From NCBI GenBank assembly GCA_002483345.1, contig DLHS01000006.1, positions 84,703 to 148,702 of the forward strand: 64,000 nt of DNA. The letters are read 5' to 3'. Positions 42,481 to 51,761 of the stretch are shown here, one piece after another. Source of the DNA: Bacteroidetes bacterium UBA7662 (GTDB lineage Bacteria > Bacteroidota > Bacteroidia > UBA7662). Positions within the stretch are counted from its first letter, which is position 1; every line of letters begins with the position of its first letter. Under the pieces are notes generated by a model that saw only the letters and a list, made by a program, of their open reading frames with translations, searched no databases and was not told the origin of the DNA. A program made the translations under genes and the position numbers.

Positions 42481-44319
42481 TTATTCTACTGTCACGGATT
42501 TTGCCAGGTTTCTTGGCTGATCGACATTACAACCGCGCATGACCGCGATGTGGTAAGCGAGCAACTGCAAAGGAATGGTAGCAACCAGCGGCATAAACGC
42601 CTCGATGGTATCGGGCACTTCGATGACGTATTCCGATAGCTTTTTCACTTCGATATCTCCTTCGGTAACAATGGAGATGATACGGCCTTTGCGGGCCTTA
42701 ACCTCCTGGATGTTACTCAGTACCTTGTCGTATTGCGAATTCTGCGTGGCGATAATCACCACCGGCATGTTTTCATCGATCAGGGCGATAGGGCCGTGTT
42801 TCATCTCCGCTGCCGGATAACCTTCGGCATGGATGTAGGAAATCTCTTTCAGTTTGAGGGCACCTTCAAGGGCAACCGGGAAAGCGTAACCACGGCCCAG
42901 GTAAAGGCAGTTGTGCACGTCTTTGAATTGCTCTGCGATGGTTTTGATGTAGTCGTTGGCTTCCAGCGCCCGTTCAACCCGGCTGGGAATCTGCTCCAGC
43001 TCGTACAGGTACTGGTTCAGGGTACTTTGTGAGATGGCTCCTTTTTTATATCCGATCCAGAGCGCGATCTGTGCCAGAACAGTTACCTGGGCGGTAAATG
43101 CCTTGGTAGACGCCACGCCTATTTCAGGACCGGCATGGGTATAGGCACCGGAATGGGTGGAGCGGGGAATGCTCGAACCAACCACATTACAAACACCTAA
43201 AACGGTAGCACCCTTCGACTTCGCCAGTTCAATGGCTGCCAGCGTATCGGCCGTTTCACCTGACTGGGAGATAGCAATGACGATGTCGTCGTTCAGAATC
43301 ACCGGGTCGCGGTAACGGAACTCGGAGGCATATTCCACTTCCACCGGAATACGCGCGAAATCTTCAATGAGGTACTCAGCTACCAGACCGGCATGCCAGG
43401 AGGTGCCGCAGGCCACCACAAGGATGCGCTTGGCATTCATGAGCTTGTATTGGTACTCCAGCAGCCCCCCCATGTGAATATGGCCTGTTTTGGAGTCGAT
43501 GCGGCCACGCATGGAGTCAAAAATCGATCTTGGCTGCTCGTAAATTTCTTTCAGCATGAAGTGCTCAAAACCGCCTTTCTCGATCATCTCGAGTTGCAGG
43601 TCAAGTTCCTGCACATAGGCAGGCTTGTCTTCGTTGGTGATGGTTTTGATGGAAAGCGTCCGGTCTTTGATGATGGCCATCTCGCTGTCGTTGAGATAAA
43701 CCACCGATTTGGTATATTCAATAATCGGCGACGCATCGGAAGCCATCAGGAATTCGTTGTTACCTACACCTACTACCAAAGGTGATCCTTTGCGGGCCGC
43801 TACCAGCATCTCAGGATCTTTCCTTGAAATGACTACTATCGCAAAAGCGCCATGTACCTGATTCAGCGCCAGGCGTACCGCTTCGTCAAAGCTTACCTTT
43901 TCATGGGTGTAGATGTCTTCAATCAGATGAACCAATACTTCTGTATCGGTCTGGCTTTGAAAAACATGCCCTTTGGTTTGCAACTGTGCTTTGATAGCCG
44001 AATAGTTCTCAATGATGCCATTGTGAACCAGTGCCAGCAATTCATTCTGACCAAAGTGCGGGTGGGCATTTTCGTCGTTAGGCTCCCCGTGGGTTGCCCA
44101 GCGGGTATGTCCTATCCCTACAGTGCCCTGGTGATCATTGGCCATGGCAAGTTTTTCCATGGCTTCAACCTTCCCGGCTTTTTTATATATCTTGATTTTC
44201 CCTTTGTCGAGTATCGCAATACCGGAGCTGTCGTATCCGCGGTATTCAAGTCTTTTCAGACCCTTGATAAGAATGGGTGCAGCTTGCTGATCACCCACAT
44301 AGGCAACTATTCCACACAT
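42481..44319 (-). CDS. glmS: Glutamine--fructose-6-phosphate aminotransferase (isomerizing)
   Basis: 612 aa, full length. The N-terminal Ntn glutaminase starts M-C2-GIVAYVG with the catalytic cysteine at position 2; it also has HTRWATHGEPND and HNGIIENY. Two SIS sugar-isomerase domains follow (SQSGETADT, EGALKLKEISY, and DQPRNLAKSVTVE at the very end). It makes glucosamine-6-phosphate, the first step towards peptidoglycan and LPS amino sugars. The DUF4270 gene lies 7 bp upstream in the same direction. No glmS ribozyme is seen. Confidence 0.97.
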   Translation of the reverse strand: MCGIVAYVGDQQAAPILIKGLKRLEYRGYDSSGIAILDKGKIKIYKKAGKVEAMEKLAMANDHQGTVGIGHTRWATHGEPNDENAHPHFGQNELLALVHNGIIENYSAIKAQLQTKGHVFQSQTDTEVLVHLIEDIYTHEKVSFDEAVRLALNQVHGAFAIVVISRKDPEMLVAARKGSPLVVGVGNNEFLMASDASPIIEYTKSVVYLNDSEMAIIKDRTLSIKTITNEDKPAYVQELDLQLEMIEKGGFEHFMLKEIYEQPRSIFDSMRGRIDSKTGHIHMGGLLEYQYKLMNAKRILVVACGTSWHAGLVAEYLIEDFARIPVEVEYASEFRYRDPVILNDDIVIAISQSGETADTLAAIELAKSKGATVLGVCNVVGSSIPRSTHSGAYTHAGPEIGVASTKAFTAQVTVLAQIALWIGYKKGAISQSTLNQYLYELEQIPSRVERALEANDYIKTIAEQFKDVHNCLYLGRGYAFPVALEGALKLKEISYIHAEGYPAAEMKHGPIALIDENMPVVIIATQNSQYDKVLSNIQEVKARKGRIISIVTEGDIEVKKLSEYVIEVPDTIEAFMPLVATIPLQLLAYHIAVMRGCNVDQPRNLAKSVTVE

Positions 44320-44326
44320 GCGAAGG

Positions 44327-45646
44327 TTACTTTAGCTTGGTAAAAGTAAGGATGAGCTTTGGTCGGTACAACGGGTTAACGTTATTGGAGGAAGCTATTA
44401 CGGCTCTGTTTACACTTGAAACAGTATTCAGGGGTATTAACCGAAGTCCGTAATCAGGCGTTGTTCGTTTTAACTGTTCCTGAATATAACGGGTTATGAC
44501 AAATTTATACTTACCATCCCGATATTCTCCGTCATAATACCGCTCCAGCAGATCGTTCATGGCGTTAGGCAGATTGACATTCAGAGAGTCGGCCGGAAGT
44601 AAAAACATGCGCGTTGGTGGCGGAAACGGATCTGTAACCGACGATGAGATGACCGTAAACTCTATCTCCGCTTTATTAATGGCGACATCAAATGTTTCAA
44701 CCAGCTTTTGCAGGTAAGGCATATCTACCCGCACCTTAACGCCGGTACCAGCCTGTACGAAGTTTTCTTCAATCAGGGGACTGGTATTGCCGATGGCCGT
44801 AGCCAGCTCGGTGCCGGTGTAGTCAAAGGAGAAAGTATTAAAATAAGCAATATCACCCCGGGCTACCATATCAAAACGGCGGCGGGTGGTATCGTTACGA
44901 TAATACAGATACATGCCATTCAGGGCTGAACGGGGGGTTATGTTCAACATCACGCCGGTTTGTCCGTTGGGAACCTCGGCGGTGATATAAAAACCTTTGA
45001 AAAAATTAAGGAAGTTGGTTGTATTCGCCAAATCAGCTGTACCGGAGGCCGCTACAATGCGCTGTGCCAGGGTATTACTCAAAGGTATCCGGATGATGGG
45101 CCTGTAACTGATAATGGTGTCACCCCCTGCCAGCAGTGGTTCGCTGATATCCACATAAGAAGCGGGCCGGGGCATATAACTAACCGTTGCCAAAGGGGTC
45201 GGTTTGTAGGCCAGGCGGCGGTTGGTATAATAAGAGGAATCGAGGTGAAGTGCCTCGTCGAGTTCATAGACATGAATGGTGACGGGCTGGGTGGTATCGC
45301 CCATATAACCTTCGATGGCCAATGACAGTACCAGCGAATCTATGCTCACATCCTGACCTAAATCCACGTTTTCGGTGGTAAGTATGGTCTGGAAATAAGT
45401 GGCAGAGGCGGCTTTGCCGAAAACAGGATCGTTGATCATCCCAAAAACCTTGCGGGAAGGAAACTGCGATTCTACCGAATCTTCATCCACCGTATAGGTA
45501 TTTACAGTAAAGGTGTCCAGTTTAAAAACACCTATCCCATCCACATTGGGTAGTAAATCAAGTCCCAGAGAACCTTCTTCATTACAGGAAGAAAAAAGCC
45601 CTGTGAAACACAGAGCCAGGAGACCTAAACAAAAGCTTTTTATCAT
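44327..45646 (-). CDS. DUF4270 family lipoprotein
   Basis: 439 aa. Lipoprotein signal with LFSS-C21. The domain starts GSLGLDLLPNVDGIGVFKLDT and DEDSVESQ, as in DUF4270, a large beta-rich family of Bacteroidota surface lipoproteins of unknown role. In this phylum it often sits next to glmS and a GT5-type gene, as it does here. The stop of the GT5-like gene overlaps its start by 4 bp, giving a three-gene operon. Confidence 0.85.
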   Translation of the reverse strand: MIKSFCLGLLALCFTGLFSSCNEEGSLGLDLLPNVDGIGVFKLDTFTVNTYTVDEDSVESQFPSRKVFGMINDPVFGKAASATYFQTILTTENVDLGQDVSIDSLVLSLAIEGYMGDTTQPVTIHVYELDEALHLDSSYYTNRRLAYKPTPLATVSYMPRPASYVDISEPLLAGGDTIISYRPIIRIPLSNTLAQRIVAASGTADLANTTNFLNFFKGFYITAEVPNGQTGVMLNITPRSALNGMYLYYRNDTTRRRFDMVARGDIAYFNTFSFDYTGTELATAIGNTSPLIEENFVQAGTGVKVRVDMPYLQKLVETFDVAINKAEIEFTVISSSVTDPFPPPTRMFLLPADSLNVNLPNAMNDLLERYYDGEYRDGKYKFVITRYIQEQLKRTTPDYGLRLIPLNTVSSVNRAVIASSNNVNPLYRPKLILTFTKLK

Positions 45647-46470
45647 ACAAGAACAGGCTGCAATGCAAGCACTTTTTGATAGAACGCAAAATGTGCGTCA
45701 GCTTGTTCAGCAGTGCTCATATTTTCCAATATGGGTTTGTCGAGCTGTTGTACATAACTTCTGACTTCAGCATTTACGTCTGAGCTGCCAAAGCTGATGG
45801 CGTCGGCATAGGCGGCACCCCCTTTGTAGAGACTGCTGACATCGCGTCCTTCAAAAGGCTGCAATGCTGCCAGATCTACATCTTCCATGGTCGCCTTTTC
45901 CAGAAAATCGGCCGGGAATACTTCTGAGAACTGATTCTCATGCACACCGAAAATCACCTTGCTGTCTTTGAAGACCGGCGTCTGGTTATAAAACTTCTTC
46001 AGATAAAGCGGAATCAGTGAAGTCATCCAGCCACTGCAATGAATGATATCCGGAGACCAGCCCAGTTTAAGGACGGTCTCAAGCACTCCTTTGTTAAAGA
46101 AGATCATCCGCTCGTGGTTGTCGTCGAAAAACTTTTCCTTTTCGTCGCGCAAAGCATACTTACGCTGGAAGTAATCTTCGTTGTCGAGAAAATAGACCTG
46201 CATTTTGGCTTGTGGCAAAGAAGCTACCTTGATGATCAGCGGATTATCGTTATCACCGATTACAATGTTGATGCCCGACAAGCGGACAACTTCGTGTAAA
46301 CGGTGGCGACGTTCGTTGATGCAGCCGTAACGTGGCATAAGTACCCTTATTTCCATGCCCTTTTCCTGCATGGCTTTGGGTAATTCTAACGCGAGATTGG
46401 CAATTTCAGAAAGATTGACATACGGTTGCATCTCGTGTGCAACAAAAAGGATCCGGGTTTTCCTATCCAT
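45643..46470 (-). CDS. GT5-type glycogen/starch synthase N-terminal domain protein
   Basis: 275 aa. It starts RILFVAHEMQPYVNLSEIANLALELPKAMQEKGMEIRVLMPRYG-like, the N-terminal Rossmann domain of glycogen/starch synthases, with DIIHCSGWMTSLIPLYLKK. The K-x-G-G loop of true GlgA is replaced here (YVNLSE), and the C-terminal catalytic half is missing (GlgA is about 480 aa). So it is probably not an active synthase. It is first in the operon with DUF4270 and glmS, and divergent from panC. Confidence 0.75.
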   Translation of the reverse strand: MDRKTRILFVAHEMQPYVNLSEIANLALELPKAMQEKGMEIRVLMPRYGCINERRHRLHEVVRLSGINIVIGDNDNPLIIKVASLPQAKMQVYFLDNEDYFQRKYALRDEKEKFFDDNHERMIFFNKGVLETVLKLGWSPDIIHCSGWMTSLIPLYLKKFYNQTPVFKDSKVIFGVHENQFSEVFPADFLEKATMEDVDLAALQPFEGRDVSSLYKGGAAYADAISFGSSDVNAEVRSYVQQLDKPILENMSTAEQADAHFAFYQKVLALQPVLV

Positions 46471-46509
46471 ATAAAGAACTAAATACCTGTTTCAGACAGA
46501 AATGAATCA

Positions 46510-46517
46510 CAAAAATA
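46510..46517 (-). promoter_or_regulatory. -7 element (TATTTTTG) of the GT5-DUF4270-glmS operon
   Basis: On the minus strand TATTTTTG fits TAnnTTTG, about 40 bp before the GT5-type start, inside the 130-bp divergent space with panC. No convincing -33 element was seen. Confidence 0.4.
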
Positions 46518-46600
46518 TAGAAAAATCCTGTCATTAATGTGAATTCAGTTTACATTTACCCGAAATCCGCGTTTTCTGACCCCTTACTGCGCCTTCTGAC

Positions 46601-47455
46601 GTGATCATTTTTCATCATGCCGACGCCCTGAGCCGGTATCTGCAACAAGCCCGTTCCGAAGGCTCCCTCATCGGGTTTGTCCCTACCATGGGCGCCCTGC
46701 ATGCCGGACATATCTCCCTGATTGACCGCGCCCGCGCACAAAATCAGCTGGTTGTATGCAGCATTTTTGTAAACCCCACCCAGTTCAACGACCCCAAAGA
46801 CCTGGCTGCCTATCCCCGTACGCTTCCAGAGGATATAGCCCTGCTGGACGCAGCCGGGTGCCATGTTTTATTTGTCCCTTCTGTATCAGAAATCTATCCC
46901 GACAACCTTCCGGTTGAAGATTACACCTTTGGTCTGCTCGAAAATATTTTTGAAGGCGCCTTCCGTCCGGGGCATTTCAAGGGCGTAGGTCAGGTGGTAA
47001 GCAGATTATTACGCCTCACCACGCCGCATACCCTTTATCTGGGGCAGAAAGACTATCAGCAATGTATGGTCATCACCGATCTGATCCGTCAGATGCATTG
47101 GGAGGATGTGTGCCGGGTAGAGATTTGCCCCACCCACCGGGAAAAAAGCGGGCTGGCGCGCAGCAGCCGCAATCAGCGGTTGTCGCCGGAAGGGCTGCAG
47201 TCAGCAACCGCCCTGTACCGGGTTTTGCTGACCTGCCGGCAGCAATACACTCAATATACACCGGCACTGCTACAGGAGCGGGCCCTGGCCAGCCTGGCAG
47301 AAGACCCTTGTATAAAACCGGAGTATTTCGCGTTTGTACACCCGCAAACCCTGGAGCCGGTAACAGCGTGGAACAAACAGCCGGTGGTATGGGTTTTGAT
47401 TGCAGCATGGGTCGATGGCGTACGGCTCATCGATAATGACTTTCTCTTTATGTAA
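46601..47455 (+). CDS. panC: Pantothenate synthetase
   Basis: 284 aa from GTG 46601. Motifs: [14 protein letters not shown] (HIGH-like nucleotide site), [16 protein letters not shown], and [10 protein letters not shown], the KxDxQ-type pantoate site, then [10 protein letters not shown] (KMSKS-like). It joins pantoate and beta-alanine using ATP. panD follows directly and supplies beta-alanine, so the pathway pair is kept together. Confidence 0.95.
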   Translation: MIIFHHADALSRYLQQARSEGSLIGFVPTMGALHAGHISLIDRARAQNQLVVCSIFVNPTQFNDPKDLAAYPRTLPEDIALLDAAGCHVLFVPSVSEIYPDNLPVEDYTFGLLENIFEGAFRPGHFKGVGQVVSRLLRLTTPHTLYLGQKDYQQCMVITDLIRQMHWEDVCRVEICPTHREKSGLARSSRNQRLSPEGLQSATALYRVLLTCRQQYTQYTPALLQERALASLAEDPCIKPEYFAFVHPQTLEPVTAWNKQPVVWVLIAAWVDGVRLIDNDFLFM

Positions 47456-47460
47456 CTTTG
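47453..47460 (+). promoter_or_regulatory. -7 element (TAACTTTG) of panD
   Basis: TAACTTTG exactly fits TAnnTTTG and overlaps the panC stop codon. The transcript would begin about 7 bp downstream, shortly before the panD ATG at 47482. It would let panD be made apart from panC. Confidence 0.5.
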
Positions 47461-47481
47461 CGCCGAAATTTTTTTTACAGC

Positions 47482-47832
47482 ATGCTGATTCAAGTCCTTA
47501 AGTCGAAACTTCACCGGGTCCGTGTTACACAGGCGGAGCTGCATTATGTAGGCAGCATCACCATAGACGAAACCCTGATGGAGGCTGCCAACATCATCGA
47601 AAACGAGAAAGTGCAGGTAGTGAACATCAACAATGGTGAACGACTGGAGACCTATGTAATCAAAGGGGAGCGCAACAGTGGTACCATTTGTATGAACGGC
47701 CCCGCGGCCCGTAAGGTAGCGGTGGGCGACATTCTCATCATCATCTCCTATGCCACCATGGATTTTGAAGAGGCCAAAAGCTTCAAGCCATCGCTGGTAT
47801 TTCCCGACGCCGACAATAAACTGGTGCTTTAA
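47482..47832 (+). CDS. panD: Aspartate 1-decarboxylase
   Basis: 116 aa from ATG 47482 ([11 protein letters not shown]). An upstream in-frame ATG at 47458 lies within the -7 element and was rejected. The self-cleavage site is HYVG-S-ITID: the chain breaks before Ser25 to form the pyruvoyl group. Other family segments are [11 protein letters not shown] and [12 protein letters not shown]. It makes beta-alanine from aspartate for pantothenate. It lies just after panC; the next gene is 3 bp downstream. Confidence 0.95.
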   Translation: MLIQVLKSKLHRVRVTQAELHYVGSITIDETLMEAANIIENEKVQVVNINNGERLETYVIKGERNSGTICMNGPAARKVAVGDILIIISYATMDFEEAKSFKPSLVFPDADNKLVL

Positions 47833-47835
47833 AGC

Positions 47836-48855
47836 ATGCCTGCCTGGCTCAAAAAAACGCTCCAGTTCACCATTCCCCTGGTGTTGGGGGTCGTCATTCT
47901 TTATTTCGTTTTCAGCGGTCAGGACATAGACGGCATCCGGGATACCCTGGCGAACGCGCATTACGGCTGGATCATCGCTTCGAGCGCTGCCGCGCTGATA
48001 AGCCACTGGTTGCGCGCCAAACGCTGGGCCATGCTCATGGGGCCGCTGGGTGAACACCCCGCTACCGCCCTGACATTTCATGCCGTGATGTTTGGCTATC
48101 TGGCCAATCTGGCTTTCCCCCGTATGGGCGAAGTGACCCGTTGTGGCGCGATAGCCCGGCACACCAAATTGCCCGTAAACGGCATTATTGGCACGGTCAT
48201 TATTGAGCGGGCCATCGATTTCATGCTGCTGCTCGTGATTACCGCAGCAACCGTTTTGTTGAATTTTGGCTTGCTGAAAGGACCGATGTTTAAAACACTC
48301 GACCGGCTGGCGGCTTTCCAGCCACTTGGTATAAGCTGGTATTACTGGATTTTCGCGGGACTTGCAGGCGCGCTCCTTTTGCTGTGGTACTACCGGCGCA
48401 GGCTTGCACACCTGGATCATCCGTTGCTCATTAAAATCAAGGGTTTCGCGCGCGGGATACTGGCAGGACTCAAATCCATTACAGCGCTTCAAAAGCCGGT
48501 ATTGTTCTGGGTATATTCTATCGGTATCTGGGTTTGTTATTATCTGATGACCTATCTCTGTGTTTTTGCCTTCGACACCACCAGCATGCTTAACCCGAAC
48601 GAGGGATTACTCATTCTGGTAAGTGGCAGTTTTGGCATGGTTGCCCCTGTTCAGGGGGGAATAGGCGCCTATCATGCCGTTATCAGCAAACTTCTGGAAG
48701 TATTGCCCGGCCGCTCAATCAGTGCCGCGGATGCTTTAAGTTTCGCAACCCTCACCCATGCCGCACAAACCCTGCTGATTTTAGTGGTGGGTTTGTTGTC
48801 GATGTTGTGGTTATTTTTGAAAAAACGAACCCATGGGATACAGAAGCTCAGTTGA
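47836..48855 (+). CDS. Flippase-like / LPG-synthase TM-domain membrane protein
   Basis: 339 aa, about eight membrane segments. RAKRWAMLMGPLG and LANLAFPRMGEVTRCGAIAR, with VIIERAIDFMLLL, are the signature of the UPF0104 / lysylphosphatidylglycerol synthase transmembrane family (PF03706). It has no soluble catalytic half, so lipid transport or flipping is more likely than lysyl transfer. The stop overlaps the rfaE2 start by 23 bp. Confidence 0.75.
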   Translation: MPAWLKKTLQFTIPLVLGVVILYFVFSGQDIDGIRDTLANAHYGWIIASSAAALISHWLRAKRWAMLMGPLGEHPATALTFHAVMFGYLANLAFPRMGEVTRCGAIARHTKLPVNGIIGTVIIERAIDFMLLLVITAATVLLNFGLLKGPMFKTLDRLAAFQPLGISWYYWIFAGLAGALLLLWYYRRRLAHLDHPLLIKIKGFARGILAGLKSITALQKPVLFWVYSIGIWVCYYLMTYLCVFAFDTTSMLNPNEGLLILVSGSFGMVAPVQGGIGAYHAVISKLLEVLPGRSISAADALSFATLTHAAQTLLILVVGLLSMLWLFLKKRTHGIQKLS

Positions 48856-49324
48856 GGAAAAAATTCTGGATGCCGCAGGCCTTCGCAGGCAGGTGAACAG
48901 TTGGAAGAGCGCGGGAAAAAAAATAGTATTTACCAACGGCTGTTTTGATTTGCTGCACCTGGGTCATGTGGACTACCTCAACCGCGCGGCCGACCTGGGA
49001 GATATACTGGTAGTAGGTTTAAATACCGATGCTTCGGTAAAAAAACTCAAAGGGCCGCATCGCCCGTTGCAGGATGAGGCCGCCCGCTTGCATATTCTGG
49101 CGTCGCTGGCCTGCGTAGCTGCCGTGGTGCTTTTTGATGAGCCCACGCCGCTTGAACTTATCGGCTCCATTGAACCGGATATACTCGTCAAGGGTGCAGA
49201 TTACAGCATAGACCAGATTGTAGGCGCCAAAGAAGTGCTTGCAAAAGGGGGTAAAGTAGAGACCATTCCGCTGGTGAATGGGTATTCAACCTCTGCTATC
49301 GAAAGCCGCATCAAAGCGCAGTAG
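48833..49324 (+). CDS. rfaE2: D-glycero-beta-D-manno-heptose 1-phosphate adenylyltransferase
   Basis: 163 aa, matching the separate C-terminal enzyme of HldE. FTNGCFDLLHLGHVDYLNRA has the HxGH nucleotidyltransferase motif (LGH), then DASVKKLKGPHRPLQDEAAR and ILVKGADY. It makes ADP-heptose for LPS core synthesis. The start overlaps the upstream flippase-like gene by 23 bp, tying envelope genes together. The kinase half (HldE1) is not in this window. Confidence 0.9.
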   Translation: MGYRSSVEEKILDAAGLRRQVNSWKSAGKKIVFTNGCFDLLHLGHVDYLNRAADLGDILVVGLNTDASVKKLKGPHRPLQDEAARLHILASLACVAAVVLFDEPTPLELIGSIEPDILVKGADYSIDQIVGAKEVLAKGGKVETIPLVNGYSTSAIESRIKAQ

Positions 49325-49391
49325 GCATCCGGCTACCTTTGTATTACCAAAACTCTTTATCTTTAGGAGTCTCCATTGTTTCAAAAACCGC

Positions 49392-51761
49392 ATGCCGCTA
49401 CGTTTTAAGCTTGTTTTAATCTTTTTTCTTTTTGCTTCCGGCTTGTTTGCGCAATCGAGTTCAACCGATTGGCGCTTCGGTCAGCTGGGCAGGGTAGTTT
49501 TTACACCCGGTGGCGCACAGGGTCAGGGAGGCAGTAATCTCACTTCTTTCGAAGGCTGTGCTTCCATTGCCGACCCGGTGACCGGCAACATACTTTTTTA
49601 CAGCAACGGTGAAATGGTATGGGGTTCGAACAATGCGGCGATGGCCAACGGAACAGGATTATCAGGCAAACAAACCACTACACAGGGAGCTTTGATTGTA
49701 CCCTATCCGGGTCAGCCCAACCGCTACATTCTTTTTACCCTTACCAATACCCTTGACAGCGCCGGTTTACAGTATTCAGTCATAGATATGAGCCTGAATG
49801 GCGGTGCCGGCGGCGTGGTGGCTTCTTTGAAAAACCAGCCCATACTGCCGGGCTTTCCTACCAATGCCATGTCGGAAAAGCTGACAGCTACCAAACATTG
49901 TAATGGAACAGATTACTGGGTGATGGGGCATTTTGTGAATTCAGCACAGTTTTTTAAGTTTCTGGTGACTTCTGCCGGTGTGCAGCCCATGGTACTTCAG
50001 AGCATAGGCAGCAGCCATCCTTTTCCCGGCGGCTCCAATATCGGATCGAACAAGGGTTATATGAAGTTTTCACCCGACGGATGCAGGCTGGCCCTTGTAA
50101 CCAATCAGCAGAACGGCAGCCTGATAGAACTCTTCCGGTTCGACAAATCAACCGGTAATCTGTCTGACGCCAGAACCTTGCCGGCAACAGGCGGTGAGTA
50201 TGGTGTTGCCTTTTCGCCGGATAACGGCAAATTATACATTACTGCTGCCCGCGATTCGCTCAATGGCACCGATAACCGGCCTTACAATACCGTCTGGAGT
50301 TTCGATCTGCTGGCAGACAACCCTGCTACCACCAAAACACTGGTAAAAGCCCGTCGGGAAACCGTTGACCGTGCCAAATTCGGAGCCTTGCAAAACGGAC
50401 CTGACGGTCGTATTTATGTAGCCCAGGAGTTCAGAGACGGCCTCAACGTCATCATCACACCCAATGGTTTTGGCGCCACCGCCAACTATGTGGACAGCAT
50501 CCTCCAGATGCCCAGCGCGACCACCCGCCAGGGACTCCCCAATTTTATAGACGACCAGTTCACACTTCCGTTCGTACCCAACTTCACCAACGATTTTGTA
50601 TGTGTGGGTAACCCCATGCAATTCCGCGATTCATCCCTCAGCAATGCCATCAGCTGGCTTTGGGATTTTGATCTGTCCAATGCCGGGACCTTCACCTCCA
50701 CCCTCCGGAACCCGACCCATACCTACGCCACACCAGGTACTTACAACGTCAAACTGGTTGTCGAAAGAGGTTGTGGTGTTATTGACTCCATTACCAAGCA
50801 GGTCACCATTGGCGTTAACCTGCCTGTAGACCTTGGCAACGACACGGCCTTCATCTGCCTCAACGACACGGCCTTTTTAGGAGCAAACGTAGGTACAGCC
50901 AGTTATCAGTGGTTTACCGGCGGACCAGGTGCCTGGGTCGTATCTCCGAATGACACTTTGAATTCGCTCGCGGTAACAACCACCGGCTGGTACAGGCTGA
51001 CTGCCAACAACGGAAGTTGTGACGGAGAAGACAGTATTTATGTACTCGTAAACACCACTCCTGTGGATGTTGACCTGGGACCCGATCAGCTTTTGTGCGT
51101 AGGTGCCAACCTCCAGCTGGATGCCGGTAATCCGGGAGCTGTTTATTTGTGGTCGACCGGCGAAACCACCCAGACCATCACGGTTACGCTGCCAGATACC
51201 TTTTATGTCACAGCCAGCCTGCAAGGTTGCACCGACACCGATACCATCATCGTCTTCCTGGACAGCATCACCACGGTAACGGTGATGAACGACACCTTTA
51301 TGTGTCCTGAAGTCTCCACGCTCGAGATAGATGCCAGTGCTTTCGGTATCTCCTTTGTATGGTCTACCGGTGAAACCACCCCAGCTATTACAGTACTGGA
51401 TACCGGCACCTATTATGTGGCCATCACGACCCCTGCAGGCTGCCTGGTGAGTGATACCATAATCATCCGGAGACTGTGCCCTACCAAAGTGGACATAGCC
51501 GATGCGTTCACCCCTAACAAAGATGGCCTCAACGATGTTTTTATACCCACCATCACCTCTGTTGATCTGGGATATGAGTTTACCATCTTCAACCGCTGGG
51601 GTCAGCAGCTCTTTTTTACCAACGACACCAACAAAGGATGGGATGGCACCTTCAACGGCCTTGCGGCAGAGGAAGGATATTATCAATATGTAGTCCGTTA
51701 TTTCACCAATGTGGAGCGGGTGTTTACGTATAAGTCGGGTCAGGTTTATCTGTTCCGCTGA
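49392..51761 (+). CDS. Secreted PKD-domain protein with T9SS type B sorting domain
   Basis: 789 aa from ATG 49392 (MPLRFKLVLIFFLFAS); a start at 49278 would overlap rfaE2 and bury the signal. Signal 1-20. A long beta-propeller-like N-terminal part follows (repeated units with YSNGEMVWG, GYMKFSPDGCRLALV, YGVAFSPDNGKLYI). Then a PKD-like domain (WLWDFDLSNAGTFTSTLRNP, THTYATPGTYNVKLVV), two Ig-like cysteine units, and the gliding-associated C-terminal end AFTPNKDGLNDVF...FNRWGQQLF...GWDGTFNG. T9SS type B cargo is secreted to the surface. Role in gliding or adhesion unknown. rmuC starts at its last base. Confidence 0.8.
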   Translation: MPLRFKLVLIFFLFASGLFAQSSSTDWRFGQLGRVVFTPGGAQGQGGSNLTSFEGCASIADPVTGNILFYSNGEMVWGSNNAAMANGTGLSGKQTTTQGALIVPYPGQPNRYILFTLTNTLDSAGLQYSVIDMSLNGGAGGVVASLKNQPILPGFPTNAMSEKLTATKHCNGTDYWVMGHFVNSAQFFKFLVTSAGVQPMVLQSIGSSHPFPGGSNIGSNKGYMKFSPDGCRLALVTNQQNGSLIELFRFDKSTGNLSDARTLPATGGEYGVAFSPDNGKLYITAARDSLNGTDNRPYNTVWSFDLLADNPATTKTLVKARRETVDRAKFGALQNGPDGRIYVAQEFRDGLNVIITPNGFGATANYVDSILQMPSATTRQGLPNFIDDQFTLPFVPNFTNDFVCVGNPMQFRDSSLSNAISWLWDFDLSNAGTFTSTLRNPTHTYATPGTYNVKLVVERGCGVIDSITKQVTIGVNLPVDLGNDTAFICLNDTAFLGANVGTASYQWFTGGPGAWVVSPNDTLNSLAVTTTGWYRLTANNGSCDGEDSIYVLVNTTPVDVDLGPDQLLCVGANLQLDAGNPGAVYLWSTGETTQTITVTLPDTFYVTASLQGCTDTDTIIVFLDSITTVTVMNDTFMCPEVSTLEIDASAFGISFVWSTGETTPAITVLDTGTYYVAITTPAGCLVSDTIIIRRLCPTKVDIADAFTPNKDGLNDVFIPTITSVDLGYEFTIFNRWGQQLFFTNDTNKGWDGTFNGLAAEEGYYQYVVRYFTNVERVFTYKSGQVYLFR

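Noticed and set aside
42481..44319. glmS ribozyme or riboswitch upstream of glmS
   Set aside because: glmS is an internal gene of an operon with only 7 bp before it, leaving no room for such an element.
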